DNA of 63,790 bases from Bacteroidota bacterium (lineage in GTDB: Bacteria; Bacteroidota; Bacteroidia; UBA7662; JAIXUI01): contig JAIXUI010000074.1 in the NCBI GenBank assembly GCA_027484125.1, forward strand, positions 1 through 63,790. Direction: 5' to 3'. The notes beneath the pieces are model-generated. The model searched no databases, was not told the origin of the DNA, and saw nothing but the letters and a program-made list of their open reading frames with translations. Positions 53,721-62,521 of this stretch are shown one piece after another. How positions within the stretch are numbered: the stretch's first letter is position 1; each line of letters begins with the position of its first letter. A program made the translations under genes and the position numbers.

Positions 53721-54437
53721 TTAAAGCTTTCGCTGCATTTTAAGGTTCAAAAACTCGACCGTTAGTGAGAAGCCCATGGCCACATAAGCATACGCTTTCG
53801 ACACTTCAACGTGAATAGACTCTAAGACCAACATAGTTCCAATAAGAACCAAAAATGCCAATGCAAGCATCTTGATGGTTGGTCGTTCGTTAATGAATGC
53901 GCTTACTTTTCCGGAAGCAATCATCATGATAATCATTGAAATAACGACTGCACCCACCATAATAGGAAATTGGTTAGAGAGCCCAACGGCGGTTAAAATT
54001 GAGTCGAAAGAGAAGACGATGTCAATCAAAATAATTTGAACGATGATACCGCTAAAAGTAACTGCACGTCCATTGTTTTTGGGCCCTTCTTCTCCTTGAT
54101 CGTGATGTCTGAGCTTCTCCGCAATTTCCTTAATGGTTTTAAACAAAAGAAACACCCCGCCTACAAATAATATCAAATCACGGCCGGAAGGATGAAGCGC
54201 ACCAAGCGTAAAAAGTGGCTGGGTAAGACTCGCTAACCATGAAATAGTGAAAAGCAACAGCACCCTAACCCCCAATGCGAGCGCCAATCCAATAGTTCTG
54301 CCGCGTGCTTGTTGATGGCGCGGAAGCTTATCGGTAAGAATTGAGATGAAAATAATATTGTCGATACCCAATACAATTTCAAGAATTGTGAGGGTAAAGA
54401 GGCTTAGGAGCGCCTCACTCGTGAATAAATCAGCCAT
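53721..54437 (-). CDS. TerC-family integral membrane protein
   Basis: A 238-residue protein with about seven membrane segments. The family signatures EIVLGIDNIIFISILTDKLP and DIVFSFDSILTAVGLSN carry the conserved acidic residues in the membrane. Relatives export metals such as manganese or help metal loading of exported enzymes. The gap to the upstream NHL lipoprotein gene is 28 bases, so the two may be co-transcribed. Confidence 0.92.
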   Translation of the reverse strand: MADLFTSEALLSLFTLTILEIVLGIDNIIFISILTDKLPRHQQARGRTIGLALALGVRVLLLFTISWLASLTQPLFTLGALHPSGRDLILFVGGVFLLFKTIKEIAEKLRHHDQGEEGPKNNGRAVTFSGIIVQIILIDIVFSFDSILTAVGLSNQFPIMVGAVVISMIIMMIASGKVSAFINERPTIKMLALAFLVLIGTMLVLESIHVEVSKAYAYVAMGFSLTVEFLNLKMQRKL

Positions 54438-54465
54438 GAAGGAATTTGAGTCGAAGAAATCGTGG

Positions 54466-55692
54466 TTAACGTTCCAAATCGGTATTAAGGCGATATCGAA
54501 TTACGCGATTATTGCCTTTATCTGCTATGTAGAGCATTCTCCTGAAATAGGCCACTCCAGAAGGTTGTTTGAACTGAAAAGGACCTGAACCTGTCCCACC
54601 GAAAGAAGTTCTGATGAGTTTAGTTAAGCCGGAAGCAGCAGGAGGGATTACCCCTTCGAACCCGGCAGGACTAAACTGATATACAGAATCTTTTTGACTG
54701 TCAACCACGAAGATGTTTCTGGTCTCATCAGGCGCCACACAAACATCGGCAGGCATGCCAAAACGGAAAGGTGCGTAAAGAAAACCGTCGGCCTTGCTAG
54801 TGTCGAAATTCAACAATGCCGGATTACCCGTGTATTCAGGACCAGTTTCAGGATTAAAGCTTTGCTTGATCCAAAGCACTTTATATTCGGCTTGCGGACT
54901 TCCTTGTAAAAGCAAAAAATCGGCGGTGGTATTCATTCCGAAAGCCAATTGAGGAGGGCCAATAAAGGTGCCGATTCCGGAAGGCTGAACGGCGCTCTTA
55001 ATGCTGGAACTTAAAGGATTTAATCCGATGGCATAGCCAAGATTAGCGCCATTAGGGTCGTAAATCAGCACTGCATTGTCGTTGGCTGAAATACTAAAAG
55101 CGGAATTGGTTGGCCCTTTTCGACTTACGTAAAGGGTATTATCGGAGATGCAGGAAACACCTGTAAACTCAACAGCCGCATCGGCAGTTCCTCGAAAGTT
55201 GGTATTGAAACGGGAATTATCGTTGAAATAATGAAGAATGGTATCTACGAAGATGGGCCCATTCTCTTGGCTAGCGTTACGTAAATGATAGATGGCAGCG
55301 ATGTTATAAGTTTCGCCATTTAAGACTGTGTCATAGCGACCTACCACATAAGTATGAATTCTACGGTCTTGGGTTACTTTGGTTGCCCCTGGAATAGGAA
55401 TTAAGCGGTGGAAAGTTCCCTTCAGGTCGAGGATATTGAGCCCTCTTTTATCCACCACATAAACCATCTCATCGTAGCCAACGAACACATCGGTTGGCTC
55501 TTGAAAATTGCTCCAAATAGGCAGAATAGGGACATAACCTACAGTATTAGGAACAAGATTCGGGTCAATAGCACCTTGTTTAAGGACATCATCAACTTGG
55601 TCATCTTGTTTGGAGCCAAAAAGGAAGTTGCAGCTGCTTAAGCCAGAGGCCAGGAACAGTGCCGGGAACAAAAGTTGAAGGAGTCTTTTCAT
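54466..55692 (-). CDS. NHL-repeat-like surface lipoprotein
   Basis: A 408-residue lipoprotein: signal peptide MKRLLQLLFPALFLASGLSS with the lipobox Cys at 21. The rest resembles an NHL-type beta-propeller (FQEPTDVFVGYDEMVYVVDK; QFKQPSGVAYFRRMLYIADK, then GNNRVIRY). It has no enzyme motif and probably binds a partner on the outer membrane. It lies 6 bases downstream of a PorV/PorQ-like gene, so the two are one operon and may act together. Confidence 0.8.
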   Translation of the reverse strand: MKRLLQLLFPALFLASGLSSCNFLFGSKQDDQVDDVLKQGAIDPNLVPNTVGYVPILPIWSNFQEPTDVFVGYDEMVYVVDKRGLNILDLKGTFHRLIPIPGATKVTQDRRIHTYVVGRYDTVLNGETYNIAAIYHLRNASQENGPIFVDTILHYFNDNSRFNTNFRGTADAAVEFTGVSCISDNTLYVSRKGPTNSAFSISANDNAVLIYDPNGANLGYAIGLNPLSSSIKSAVQPSGIGTFIGPPQLAFGMNTTADFLLLQGSPQAEYKVLWIKQSFNPETGPEYTGNPALLNFDTSKADGFLYAPFRFGMPADVCVAPDETRNIFVVDSQKDSVYQFSPAGFEGVIPPAASGLTKLIRTSFGGTGSGPFQFKQPSGVAYFRRMLYIADKGNNRVIRYRLNTDLER

Positions 55693-55698
55693 GGGCGC

Positions 55699-56691
55699 TT
55701 AGAAAATACTTGCACTAACAGTCAGGCGGTGAATCATCCCCAATCTGTCGCGGTTATTGAATCCGTAATCAAAACGGAGGCGACCAAAACGGCGTTTGGT
55801 TTGAAGACCGATTCCTGCAGCGGGAATAGATTGTTCCTGAACTCCAAACTCATAGCCACTGCGTAGAAAAAGGATGTCTCTCCAGCTATATTCTGCGCCT
55901 ATACCGAATGTTTCACTGTTATCGGTTGGGTGGTTGAGCTGGAGGATTCCGGTGAGCTTATGGTCTTCTTTCTTGATAACATCATAAGCGTATCCAATGC
56001 GGAAAATCGCCGGAACTGCCATATCCTCGAAGGAGGATGCTTGGGTTTCACCATTCAATCGCAACCACTTGAATTCTCCTTCAGGGCTCACATTAAACCC
56101 GAAGTTGGTAATGGTTACAGCGAAACGCATGCGTTTTTCAGGGATGTTATAGGTTAAACCTAAGTCGAAGAGTCCATTTTGTGCGGCAGCAGAAGCGATG
56201 GCTTCTCTGGCATATTTACCAGTAATCCCAAAGCTAAAATTTTCGGTGAGCTGCCTGGCGTAGGTTAGTCCTAACAGAAGGCTATTAGCGGTAAACGTTC
56301 TTCCCGTTCCAAAAGGCTGAAACTCTGTGGTTTCTTTCATCTCACCTGAGCTTAAGCTAATGATTTGAACCCCCCAAAGGCTTTGACCGGAACGAATAAC
56401 CAGACCCCCATATTGCAGGCCTATTCCGGCAAAATAGCGGGTATAGCCCAGTTGAAAGTGCACTTTTTGGGTATCTAAGCCAGTGATTCCGGCGGGATTC
56501 CAGTAGAGCGAGGCCACATCATTAGCTTGGGCAATGTAATTACCGGCTAAGGAAGCGGCTCGTGCATCGGGCCCGATTTTCAGAAATTGCATTCCGGTTG
56601 TTGCCACACGCGAACTGCCATAATCTGGCAGTAGCTGTGCGGAAACCGTCCCGGCAGTTAAGAAGAGCAGAAGTACAATCAGGCTACGCAT
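55699..56691 (-). CDS. Second PorV/PorQ-type outer-membrane protein
   Basis: A 330-residue exported beta-barrel. The start at 56691 (MRSLIVLLLFLTAGTVSAQ) is a clear signal peptide; a much longer in-frame extension to 56892 would overlap the glycosyltransferase gene and is rejected. GMQFLKIGPDARAASLAGNY (~residue 35) is the family's characteristic N-terminal segment, as is ANDVASLYWNPAGI. It is followed by an NHL lipoprotein and, further on, TerC. Confidence 0.88.
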   Translation of the reverse strand: MRSLIVLLLFLTAGTVSAQLLPDYGSSRVATTGMQFLKIGPDARAASLAGNYIAQANDVASLYWNPAGITGLDTQKVHFQLGYTRYFAGIGLQYGGLVIRSGQSLWGVQIISLSSGEMKETTEFQPFGTGRTFTANSLLLGLTYARQLTENFSFGITGKYAREAIASAAAQNGLFDLGLTYNIPEKRMRFAVTITNFGFNVSPEGEFKWLRLNGETQASSFEDMAVPAIFRIGYAYDVIKKEDHKLTGILQLNHPTDNSETFGIGAEYSWRDILFLRSGYEFGVQEQSIPAAGIGLQTKRRFGRLRFDYGFNNRDRLGMIHRLTVSASIF

Positions 56692-56780
56692 GCGTAAAAA
56701 GCGGTGCAAATTACGGACAATCCTTCGAACGCGCGGCCTTTCTGCCGGATATTCACAGTAATACAAAATAGAATTAGCGG

Positions 56781-57626
56781 TTAGACCTTTAAAAAAACAT
56801 AATGGCGAAGGAAATACCAGAGGAAAACAGGGTGGGTATGCCGGAGCGATAGTTTCGCTCCTTGCATGAATACAGACCAAGCCAATGGCCAAAAGTTACG
56901 GGCTTCTACCGCAAGAAACCTTCCTCCTCTGCACAAATAGCGGTACCTGATGAGGCTGCTCTTTCTCGTTTTCTTTTCTAGAACCGACCAACCTTGCCGC
57001 ATCACCAAGGGTAGGATATGGATTTGAAGTCCCAATTTGCCCAGCTTATGACAAAAAGAAATGTCTGACCAATCCAACTCAATGCGCTCTGTGTAGCCAC
57101 CTGCACGTTCGAATGCTGAAAGGCTTACCATCAAACCTGAGTTAATGACACTTACTTCGTGAAGTGGATAACATTCGGCTTGTAAGGTGATGTCAGGGTA
57201 GTGACGGGTTGAACTTCCTTCTTTAAACAAACAAGGGGAGAAAAAAGCGTAACCACCTAGCACATATAAGGCAACTGCATCAACATTCGGCTGTGCCTGA
57301 AGTTTATCGGCATAATATTGGCCGGCCTCCGGTGGAAAGTTGGAATCCTGATCGAGTAACAGCAAGTGGGAATAACCCTTTTTTTTTGCTTCTGAAGCGG
57401 CAAAATTGTAGGCTACCGATAGCCCGGGATTGTGTTGAAAATGAAAATAATGAAGGCGTTTCCCAGCCAATTGATTAGGAATAGCTTGTGATTGAGGACT
57501 ATTATCAATGACCAACACTTCCTCCAATTCATTCCAAGACTCAATCAAGGTTTGCCAGGTTCTGGAGGCTTCCAGCTTGGTTTGATAGAGCACCAGAACA
57601 GGTAGCGGAAGAGTGATTTTGCTCAT
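56781..57626 (-). CDS. Family 2 glycosyltransferase (rhamnosyltransferase-like)
   Basis: A 281-residue cytoplasmic protein with GT-A core. EVLVIDNSPQSQAIPNQL, FQHNPGLSVAYNFAA and LLLLDQDSNFPPEAG contain the nucleotide-sugar site. GLMVSLSAFERAGGYTERIE matches bacterial rhamnosyltransferase-type enzymes. It adds a sugar to a surface glycan; the sugar is not known. The start overlaps the methyltransferase stop (ATGA, 57623-57626). Confidence 0.85.
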   Translation of the reverse strand: MSKITLPLPVLVLYQTKLEASRTWQTLIESWNELEEVLVIDNSPQSQAIPNQLAGKRLHYFHFQHNPGLSVAYNFAASEAKKKGYSHLLLLDQDSNFPPEAGQYYADKLQAQPNVDAVALYVLGGYAFFSPCLFKEGSSTRHYPDITLQAECYPLHEVSVINSGLMVSLSAFERAGGYTERIELDWSDISFCHKLGKLGLQIHILPLVMRQGWSVLEKKTRKSSLIRYRYLCRGGRFLAVEARNFWPLAWSVFMQGAKLSLRHTHPVFLWYFLRHYVFLKV

Positions 57627-58261
57627 AGCTGGGGTGTAGCCAATACTGCGAATTGCAATGGAAGGCTATCGCTCATCCAAGTAGGAAAAACCAGCCGGAG
57701 TAACTTCGTTTTCTTGGTAAGAAACAAATTGATGCCTTCTATATGGGTTACTTGATAACCGGTTTCTTCAAACATCCTGATGGTGCTGATGCGGGTAAAA
57801 AAACGAAGGTGGGTCCGATCCAAAATACCTTCTTCCCGATATTTCCAATCGCGAGTGGTAAGCACTTCCTTTAAATTACCCAAGTTGAGCACATTGGGAA
57901 CAGAAGCTAAAATATGCGCTCCTGGTTTCAACAATGGCTTACAAGATTCAAGAACGGACCATGGATCAACCAAATGTTCGAGCACATCATTGAAGCAAAT
58001 GAGATCAAAGTGCTGCTTAGGGAGCTGATGAACAGCTTCTTCAACAACCAATTCATGCACGTGGTCAAGCACTTTTCGAGCAGCTTCGGCAGCGGCAGGA
58101 AATGGCTCTACGCCGGTAACCTTGCAGCCGCGTTCATTCTTAAGCATATGACCAAATTTCCCGCTACCACAGCCCACATCTAACACCTCTACAACCCCTT
58201 TTGGGACAAAAGGCAACATCTCGGTACGGTCATAGAATTGATAGTTCAGCTTGTTATCCAT
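57623..58261 (-). CDS. Class I SAM-dependent methyltransferase, glycan-locus
   Basis: A 212-residue enzyme. Motif I is EVLDVGCGSGKFGHMLKN, and DLICFNDVLEHLVDPWSVLE is the methyltransferase_23-type core. It is coupled to the glycosyltransferase gene by ATGA and so may methylate a sugar or its precursor. It is divergent from the flippase gene; 77 bases separate the starts. Confidence 0.85.
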   Translation of the reverse strand: MDNKLNYQFYDRTEMLPFVPKGVVEVLDVGCGSGKFGHMLKNERGCKVTGVEPFPAAAEAARKVLDHVHELVVEEAVHQLPKQHFDLICFNDVLEHLVDPWSVLESCKPLLKPGAHILASVPNVLNLGNLKEVLTTRDWKYREEGILDRTHLRFFTRISTIRMFEETGYQVTHIEGINLFLTKKTKLLRLVFPTWMSDSLPLQFAVLATPQL

Positions 58262-58326
58262 TTTCCCTGGGCGGTATTAAGTGGCACGAAGATACACAAT
58301 TGTAAACCAGACATCCTTTCCCCCTT

Positions 58327-58334
58327 TACCTTTG
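58327..58334 (+). promoter_or_regulatory. Putative -7 box next to the flippase start
   Basis: TACCTTTG is an exact match and ends four bases before the ATG at 58339. Either the mRNA is leaderless, or translation begins at the in-frame ATG at 58381. Confidence 0.5.
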
Positions 58335-58338
58335 GGCC

Positions 58339-59619
58339 ATGAACCGCCTGAAGCGCTTATTTCCCGGCACTTCCCAACTGATGCACAATTTCTTATCGCT
58401 CTCTGCGATACAGGCATTCAACTACCTTGTCCCAATTCTCACCTTTCCTTACATGCTGAGGGTGATTGGGCTGGAGCGCTTCGGAGCTTATCAATATGCG
58501 ATGGTCATTATTGGCTACTTAGGAATCATCATCGATTACGGGTACAACATGAGCGCAACACCACTTGCCGCTCAAAATCGACATGAGCCAGAGGCGTTAC
58601 AGCGGTTATTCAATGAAGTATTTTCAGGCAGGTTGCTACTGATGGGAGCCACTGCTATTCTCCTTCCCCTTACCTATTTTTTCTGGCAACCAATTGATGG
58701 ATTTGCGGAAGTACTTCTAGTACTTTTTCCTGGGTTGGTTGCTTCCATCTTTATTCCAACTTGGCTTTATCAAGGTGTAGAAAAAATGGGCTATGCCGTA
58801 ACACTTCATTTTTCGTCTAGGTTGATACAAATTCTAGGGTTGGTACTGGCTGTGCGAAAACCTGAAGATTGGGTAACGATGGCTTGGCTGAATACAGGCG
58901 GACAATTGGCCGCATCCGGTATCAGCTTGTACATTTTAAAACGAAATTTTGGTTTAATGCCGCACTGGGCAGGCTGGAATGCTAGTTTTAAGAGTCTGAA
59001 GAGTGGTGCGGCTTTATTCTTCTCCCAATTTGCCATCAGCTGTTACCTCATGGGAGGGCTATTTTTGGTTGGGTTTACCCGTACAACCCGTGAAAACGGT
59101 ATTTACGCACTTGCTGATAAAGTACTTCAGCTCATTCGTCAACTGCTCATATTATTCTTTCAAACCGTTTTCCCTCGTGCTTCCCTGCTTATTGCTGAGC
59201 AGCCACAAGCAGCAGGTGCCTTCTTCAGGAAGTTCCTGCTGATCCTTTTCCTTGTTTTCGGAACCGGAGGCGTTTTATTGTTTTTACAAGCCGATTGGAT
59301 AGTTCAGATATTGGCGGGGAAGCCCATTCCAGAAGTATTGCCTTTGTTGCGCATCATGGCTTTTATACCTTTAGTAGTAGCCATCAACATTCCGGCATTT
59401 CAAGCATTATTGATTCTGGGAGAAAAGAGAGCTTATGCTACTGTTTTGATTAGTGGTGCCATGCTCAACCTTGTACTCACCATTCTTGCATTGCGCTTTT
59501 CCGGGTTGGAAGCCGTAGCATGGGCCTTATTGATAACAGAAATTTGGATTACAACCGGACTTCATGGCGCACTTTGGAAAAAAGCCCCGTCGTTTTCAGT
59601 CTGGAAAGGGCTATTTTAG
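58339..59619 (+). CDS. Wzx-type polysaccharide flippase
   Basis: A 426-residue inner-membrane protein with about 12-13 membrane segments, of the MATE/polysaccharide-biosynthesis transporter type (LSLSAIQAFNYLVPILTFPY; RVIGLERFGAYQYAMVIIGY). It should carry lipid-linked repeat units across the membrane. In the family the protein normally starts just before the first helix, which fits the second ATG (58381) better than the first (58339) and agrees with the -7 box at 58327-58334. The stop overlaps the convergent Wzi-like gene (59616-59619). Confidence 0.9.
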   Translation: MNRLKRLFPGTSQLMHNFLSLSAIQAFNYLVPILTFPYMLRVIGLERFGAYQYAMVIIGYLGIIIDYGYNMSATPLAAQNRHEPEALQRLFNEVFSGRLLLMGATAILLPLTYFFWQPIDGFAEVLLVLFPGLVASIFIPTWLYQGVEKMGYAVTLHFSSRLIQILGLVLAVRKPEDWVTMAWLNTGGQLAASGISLYILKRNFGLMPHWAGWNASFKSLKSGAALFFSQFAISCYLMGGLFLVGFTRTTRENGIYALADKVLQLIRQLLILFFQTVFPRASLLIAEQPQAAGAFFRKFLLILFLVFGTGGVLLFLQADWIVQILAGKPIPEVLPLLRIMAFIPLVVAINIPAFQALLILGEKRAYATVLISGAMLNLVLTILALRFSGLEAVAWALLITEIWITTGLHGALWKKAPSFSVWKGLF

Positions 59620-61214
59620 AACTCTTGATACAGGTTTTCAAGTCGTGTAGCAAAGGTTAACATCATCCATGTTTCTCCTCGCTGGCTAGGCCTGTTGGTC
59701 ATGCCACGGTGTGTAAGGCTCAGTTCAATCCTCATATTGGTAGAAGGATTAAGAAGATAGGCAGCACGAAGCTCAGCAAAATACCAATCGTGACGCAATC
59801 CTTGACCTATCACATTATCGTAAGTATTGACATAGAGATCATGATTTTTATCTGGCTCATTGCCATAGTTTCGGCCTGCAGTATCAGAGCCGGTAATAGC
59901 ATAATGCAACTGGGCATTAATCAACCAACGGTTACTTTTATAGCGCCATTGTGTAAGGATTTCCGCGAAATTACTTCCTAAAGGATGTGCCAAGGGCAAG
60001 TTATTGTGTACATAACTTTGCTCAGGCCCCCAGTGAGAATAGGTATATGGACGAACCAAGTTGCCTTCAAGCCTTGCAAACAAACCATCTACTCCGGCAA
60101 ATTTGTACGATTTATAACCCACTTGAACACTGTACTTATTGGCCCACCACCCTCGTTGTTTAAAAAACTCGGAAAACTTAAGTTCATCGAGGAGAAACTG
60201 CCCGTAAAGTTGATCAGTAGAGCTCAATTTGAACTTTAAAGAAGTCCCTAATAAAGTATTATCAGGAGAGCCCAAAGAAAACTCAACAGGAGTGAGAAAT
60301 ATGATAGGGTTAAGGTATTGAAGGTCAAAGCCGCGATAATTTCCTGAGGTATCTCGGGCAGCTGTTACCACAGATTGAAAAAAACCTGCTTGCAAACGTT
60401 TACTTAGCCGAACATCCAAATGATGCATAACAACATATTTAGCCGGCTTACCCAGCATTCTTGACACCCTAGGAGAGCGATTGTCAATCATTTGAGTATA
60501 GAGATTGGTATATCGAATAGGCCCGGCTTCCGTTGTTAACTTGAAATAGGCAAAAGGAGGCGCATAATCAGAAAGCAAGATGGAGCGATAACCTTCTCCA
60601 ATGAATTGGCGATCGTTTCCTACTTGTAAATTAAAATTGCGGGAGGGAGAGTAGCTGAGGTAACCCGTTACATAAGCAAACTGATACAGGCTTCCGGTAT
60701 TTCCGAAAACAAATCTTCCCGGAAGCACGCGTGAAGCTCTTCCTAAAGAATCCATGTACTCCGGAACCCTATCCTCAGAAAGGTAAAGGCTTGTTTGATA
60801 GGCTACTTTCTCCCCGATGAGGCCCATGAGCCGGATACCTCTTGTATTAGCGTATAAGTTTCGACCGTTAGCATTTTGGCCTATGCTAAAGTTAAAAAGG
60901 GGATCAACTAAAAAAGAATAGCCATTACCCTTAAAGCTAAATAGCGACTCAGTAAGGAACTTGCGCTTAAGCCAGTTTTTCGAGGTGTCATTAGAAATAG
61001 TAAAAGAATGGGGGCTATAATGCCTAAATGGCCTGAAGGCTGTTAAGTTGGTATCGGTTAATGATGCCATTCTCGCCTCCGCGTCTAAAACCATGTCGAA
61101 ATGCAGCGGCAGGTTATGAGGAGATTGGGCGAAAACCTGTAGGTGACTCAGCGCAAACATAAAAGCCACCCAAAGGCGGCTTTTGTATATAAATTTCATC
61201 CAGCGGCTTTTCAT
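59616..61214 (-). CDS. Wzi-like capsule-assembly outer-membrane protein (RemB-related)
   Basis: A 532-residue exported beta-barrel. The signal peptide ends near VFAQ. Motifs such as GFFQSVVTAARDTSGNYRGF, IRLMGLIGEKVAYQTSLYLS and FNLQVGNDRQFIGEGYRS fit the Wzi capsule-anchoring family. Proteins annotated as RemB in gliding Bacteroidota are, as I recall, similar. The gene is translationally coupled to the ManC-type gene upstream (ATGA at 61211-61214). Confidence 0.75.
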   Translation of the reverse strand: MKSRWMKFIYKSRLWVAFMFALSHLQVFAQSPHNLPLHFDMVLDAEARMASLTDTNLTAFRPFRHYSPHSFTISNDTSKNWLKRKFLTESLFSFKGNGYSFLVDPLFNFSIGQNANGRNLYANTRGIRLMGLIGEKVAYQTSLYLSEDRVPEYMDSLGRASRVLPGRFVFGNTGSLYQFAYVTGYLSYSPSRNFNLQVGNDRQFIGEGYRSILLSDYAPPFAYFKLTTEAGPIRYTNLYTQMIDNRSPRVSRMLGKPAKYVVMHHLDVRLSKRLQAGFFQSVVTAARDTSGNYRGFDLQYLNPIIFLTPVEFSLGSPDNTLLGTSLKFKLSSTDQLYGQFLLDELKFSEFFKQRGWWANKYSVQVGYKSYKFAGVDGLFARLEGNLVRPYTYSHWGPEQSYVHNNLPLAHPLGSNFAEILTQWRYKSNRWLINAQLHYAITGSDTAGRNYGNEPDKNHDLYVNTYDNVIGQGLRHDWYFAELRAAYLLNPSTNMRIELSLTHRGMTNRPSQRGETWMMLTFATRLENLYQEF

Positions 61215-62512
61215 CGAAACAAGGTTACAACCAGAACAGCATCAACAGCATTGGAGTTGGTGAGTTCAACATCTCGATTATTTACGGTAATTGATTGACC
61301 GGCAGAGTAGGATTGAATTTCATTCTGAAAATGAGCAGTAACTCCACCTTTAACCACATTTAAAACACCATTAAAGTCCTCTATTAAAAATTGACTTTGG
61401 GGACGGAGCGTAATTTCTTTCACCCTGTAATCATGGCCTTCCCATAGATTGAGTTCAGTACCCCAGGAGTAGAATCGTTGTTGCTGTTTTTCAACCAAAT
61501 AAGGCTGAGTAATTTTCAGCTTATCGACCACTTTTTTCACATCTTGAGAATGTCCGCGTTTGCAAATAAGCAGCGCATCATGCGTTTCAACCACGATTAA
61601 ATCTTCAACGCCGATAGTGGCAACGGTTCTACCATTGCTGATAATGCAGTTGTTCTTGCTATTCAAGGCAATGAGTTTCGCGTTGATCGTATTGCCTTGA
61701 TTATCTTTTTCTAGCTCATCATAAAGAGAATCAAAGCTACCTAAATCAGTCCAGCCCATATCCGCAGGCACTACCTTAACCCTTTTGCTATGCTCCATAA
61801 CGGCATAGTCAATGCTTAAATCGGGGATGGCCTGCATATCTTTCAAATCGATATGTGTTGAAACCTTATGCGTAGCATTATTGAATGCAATGCGGGCTTT
61901 CTCATAAATCTCTGGAGCATGTACTTTAAGTTCTTCGAGGTAAACTCCGGCTTTGAAGCAGAACATACCGCTGTTCCAATAGTAATTTCCAGCTTGAAGA
62001 AAGACTTCAGCAGTTTCCAGGTTGGGTTTCTCCTTGAAAGAAACCACGTCATGTCCATCAGCTTCGATGTAACCATAACCGGTTTCTGGATAGTGCGGCT
62101 TAATACCGAAAGTGACCAATTGGTCGGATTCTGCGTATTTGAGCGCAAGTTTAACCGCTTCCTCGTATGCTACCGTATTACGAATAAGGTGATCGGATGG
62201 TGATATCAGCAGTACCTCTTCCGGTTTTAAACCCATACAGGCCAAAGCAATAGCGGGTGCTGTGTTTCGGCCTACCGGTTCCAGGATAACATGGGTGTCA
62301 TATTTAGGAGAAGACTGATTGAGCGCTAGCTCGTATTGGTCTTCGTTTGTAACAATGATAAACCGGTTCTTGGTAAGTCCAGCATTGCGTTGCATGGTTA
62401 ACTGGAAAAGCGAGTCTTCTCCTAGTAAAGGATAGAAATGCTTTGGAAAGAATCGGCGAGATAGTGGCCAAAGTCTAGTGCCACTTCCACCGCAGAGTAT
62501 CAGATTTATCAT
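61211..62512 (-). CDS. GDP-mannose pyrophosphorylase with degenerate cupin (ManC/CpsB type)
   Basis: A 433-residue enzyme that makes GDP-mannose from mannose-1-phosphate and GTP. The nucleotidyltransferase signature is LCGGSGTRLWPLSRRFFPK, with LEPVGRNTAPAIALA and SFKEKPNLETAE. The C-terminal ~90 residues occupy the place of the type II mannose-6-phosphate isomerase cupin (FYSWGTELNLWEGHDYRVKE). Its metal signature, normally Q-x-H-x-H-R-x-E-H-W, is replaced by QFLIEDFNGVLNVVKGG. The isomerase activity is therefore probably lost. It starts 9 bases after the next gene's stop. Confidence 0.9.
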   Translation of the reverse strand: MINLILCGGSGTRLWPLSRRFFPKHFYPLLGEDSLFQLTMQRNAGLTKNRFIIVTNEDQYELALNQSSPKYDTHVILEPVGRNTAPAIALACMGLKPEEVLLISPSDHLIRNTVAYEEAVKLALKYAESDQLVTFGIKPHYPETGYGYIEADGHDVVSFKEKPNLETAEVFLQAGNYYWNSGMFCFKAGVYLEELKVHAPEIYEKARIAFNNATHKVSTHIDLKDMQAIPDLSIDYAVMEHSKRVKVVPADMGWTDLGSFDSLYDELEKDNQGNTINAKLIALNSKNNCIISNGRTVATIGVEDLIVVETHDALLICKRGHSQDVKKVVDKLKITQPYLVEKQQQRFYSWGTELNLWEGHDYRVKEITLRPQSQFLIEDFNGVLNVVKGGVTAHFQNEIQSYSAGQSITVNNRDVELTNSNAVDAVLVVTLFR

Positions 62513-62521
62513 GTAGTCCTT

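Noticed and set aside
56692-56892. Longer N-terminus for the second PorV/PorQ-like protein
   Set aside because: It would overlap the glycosyltransferase gene and place the signal peptide internally.
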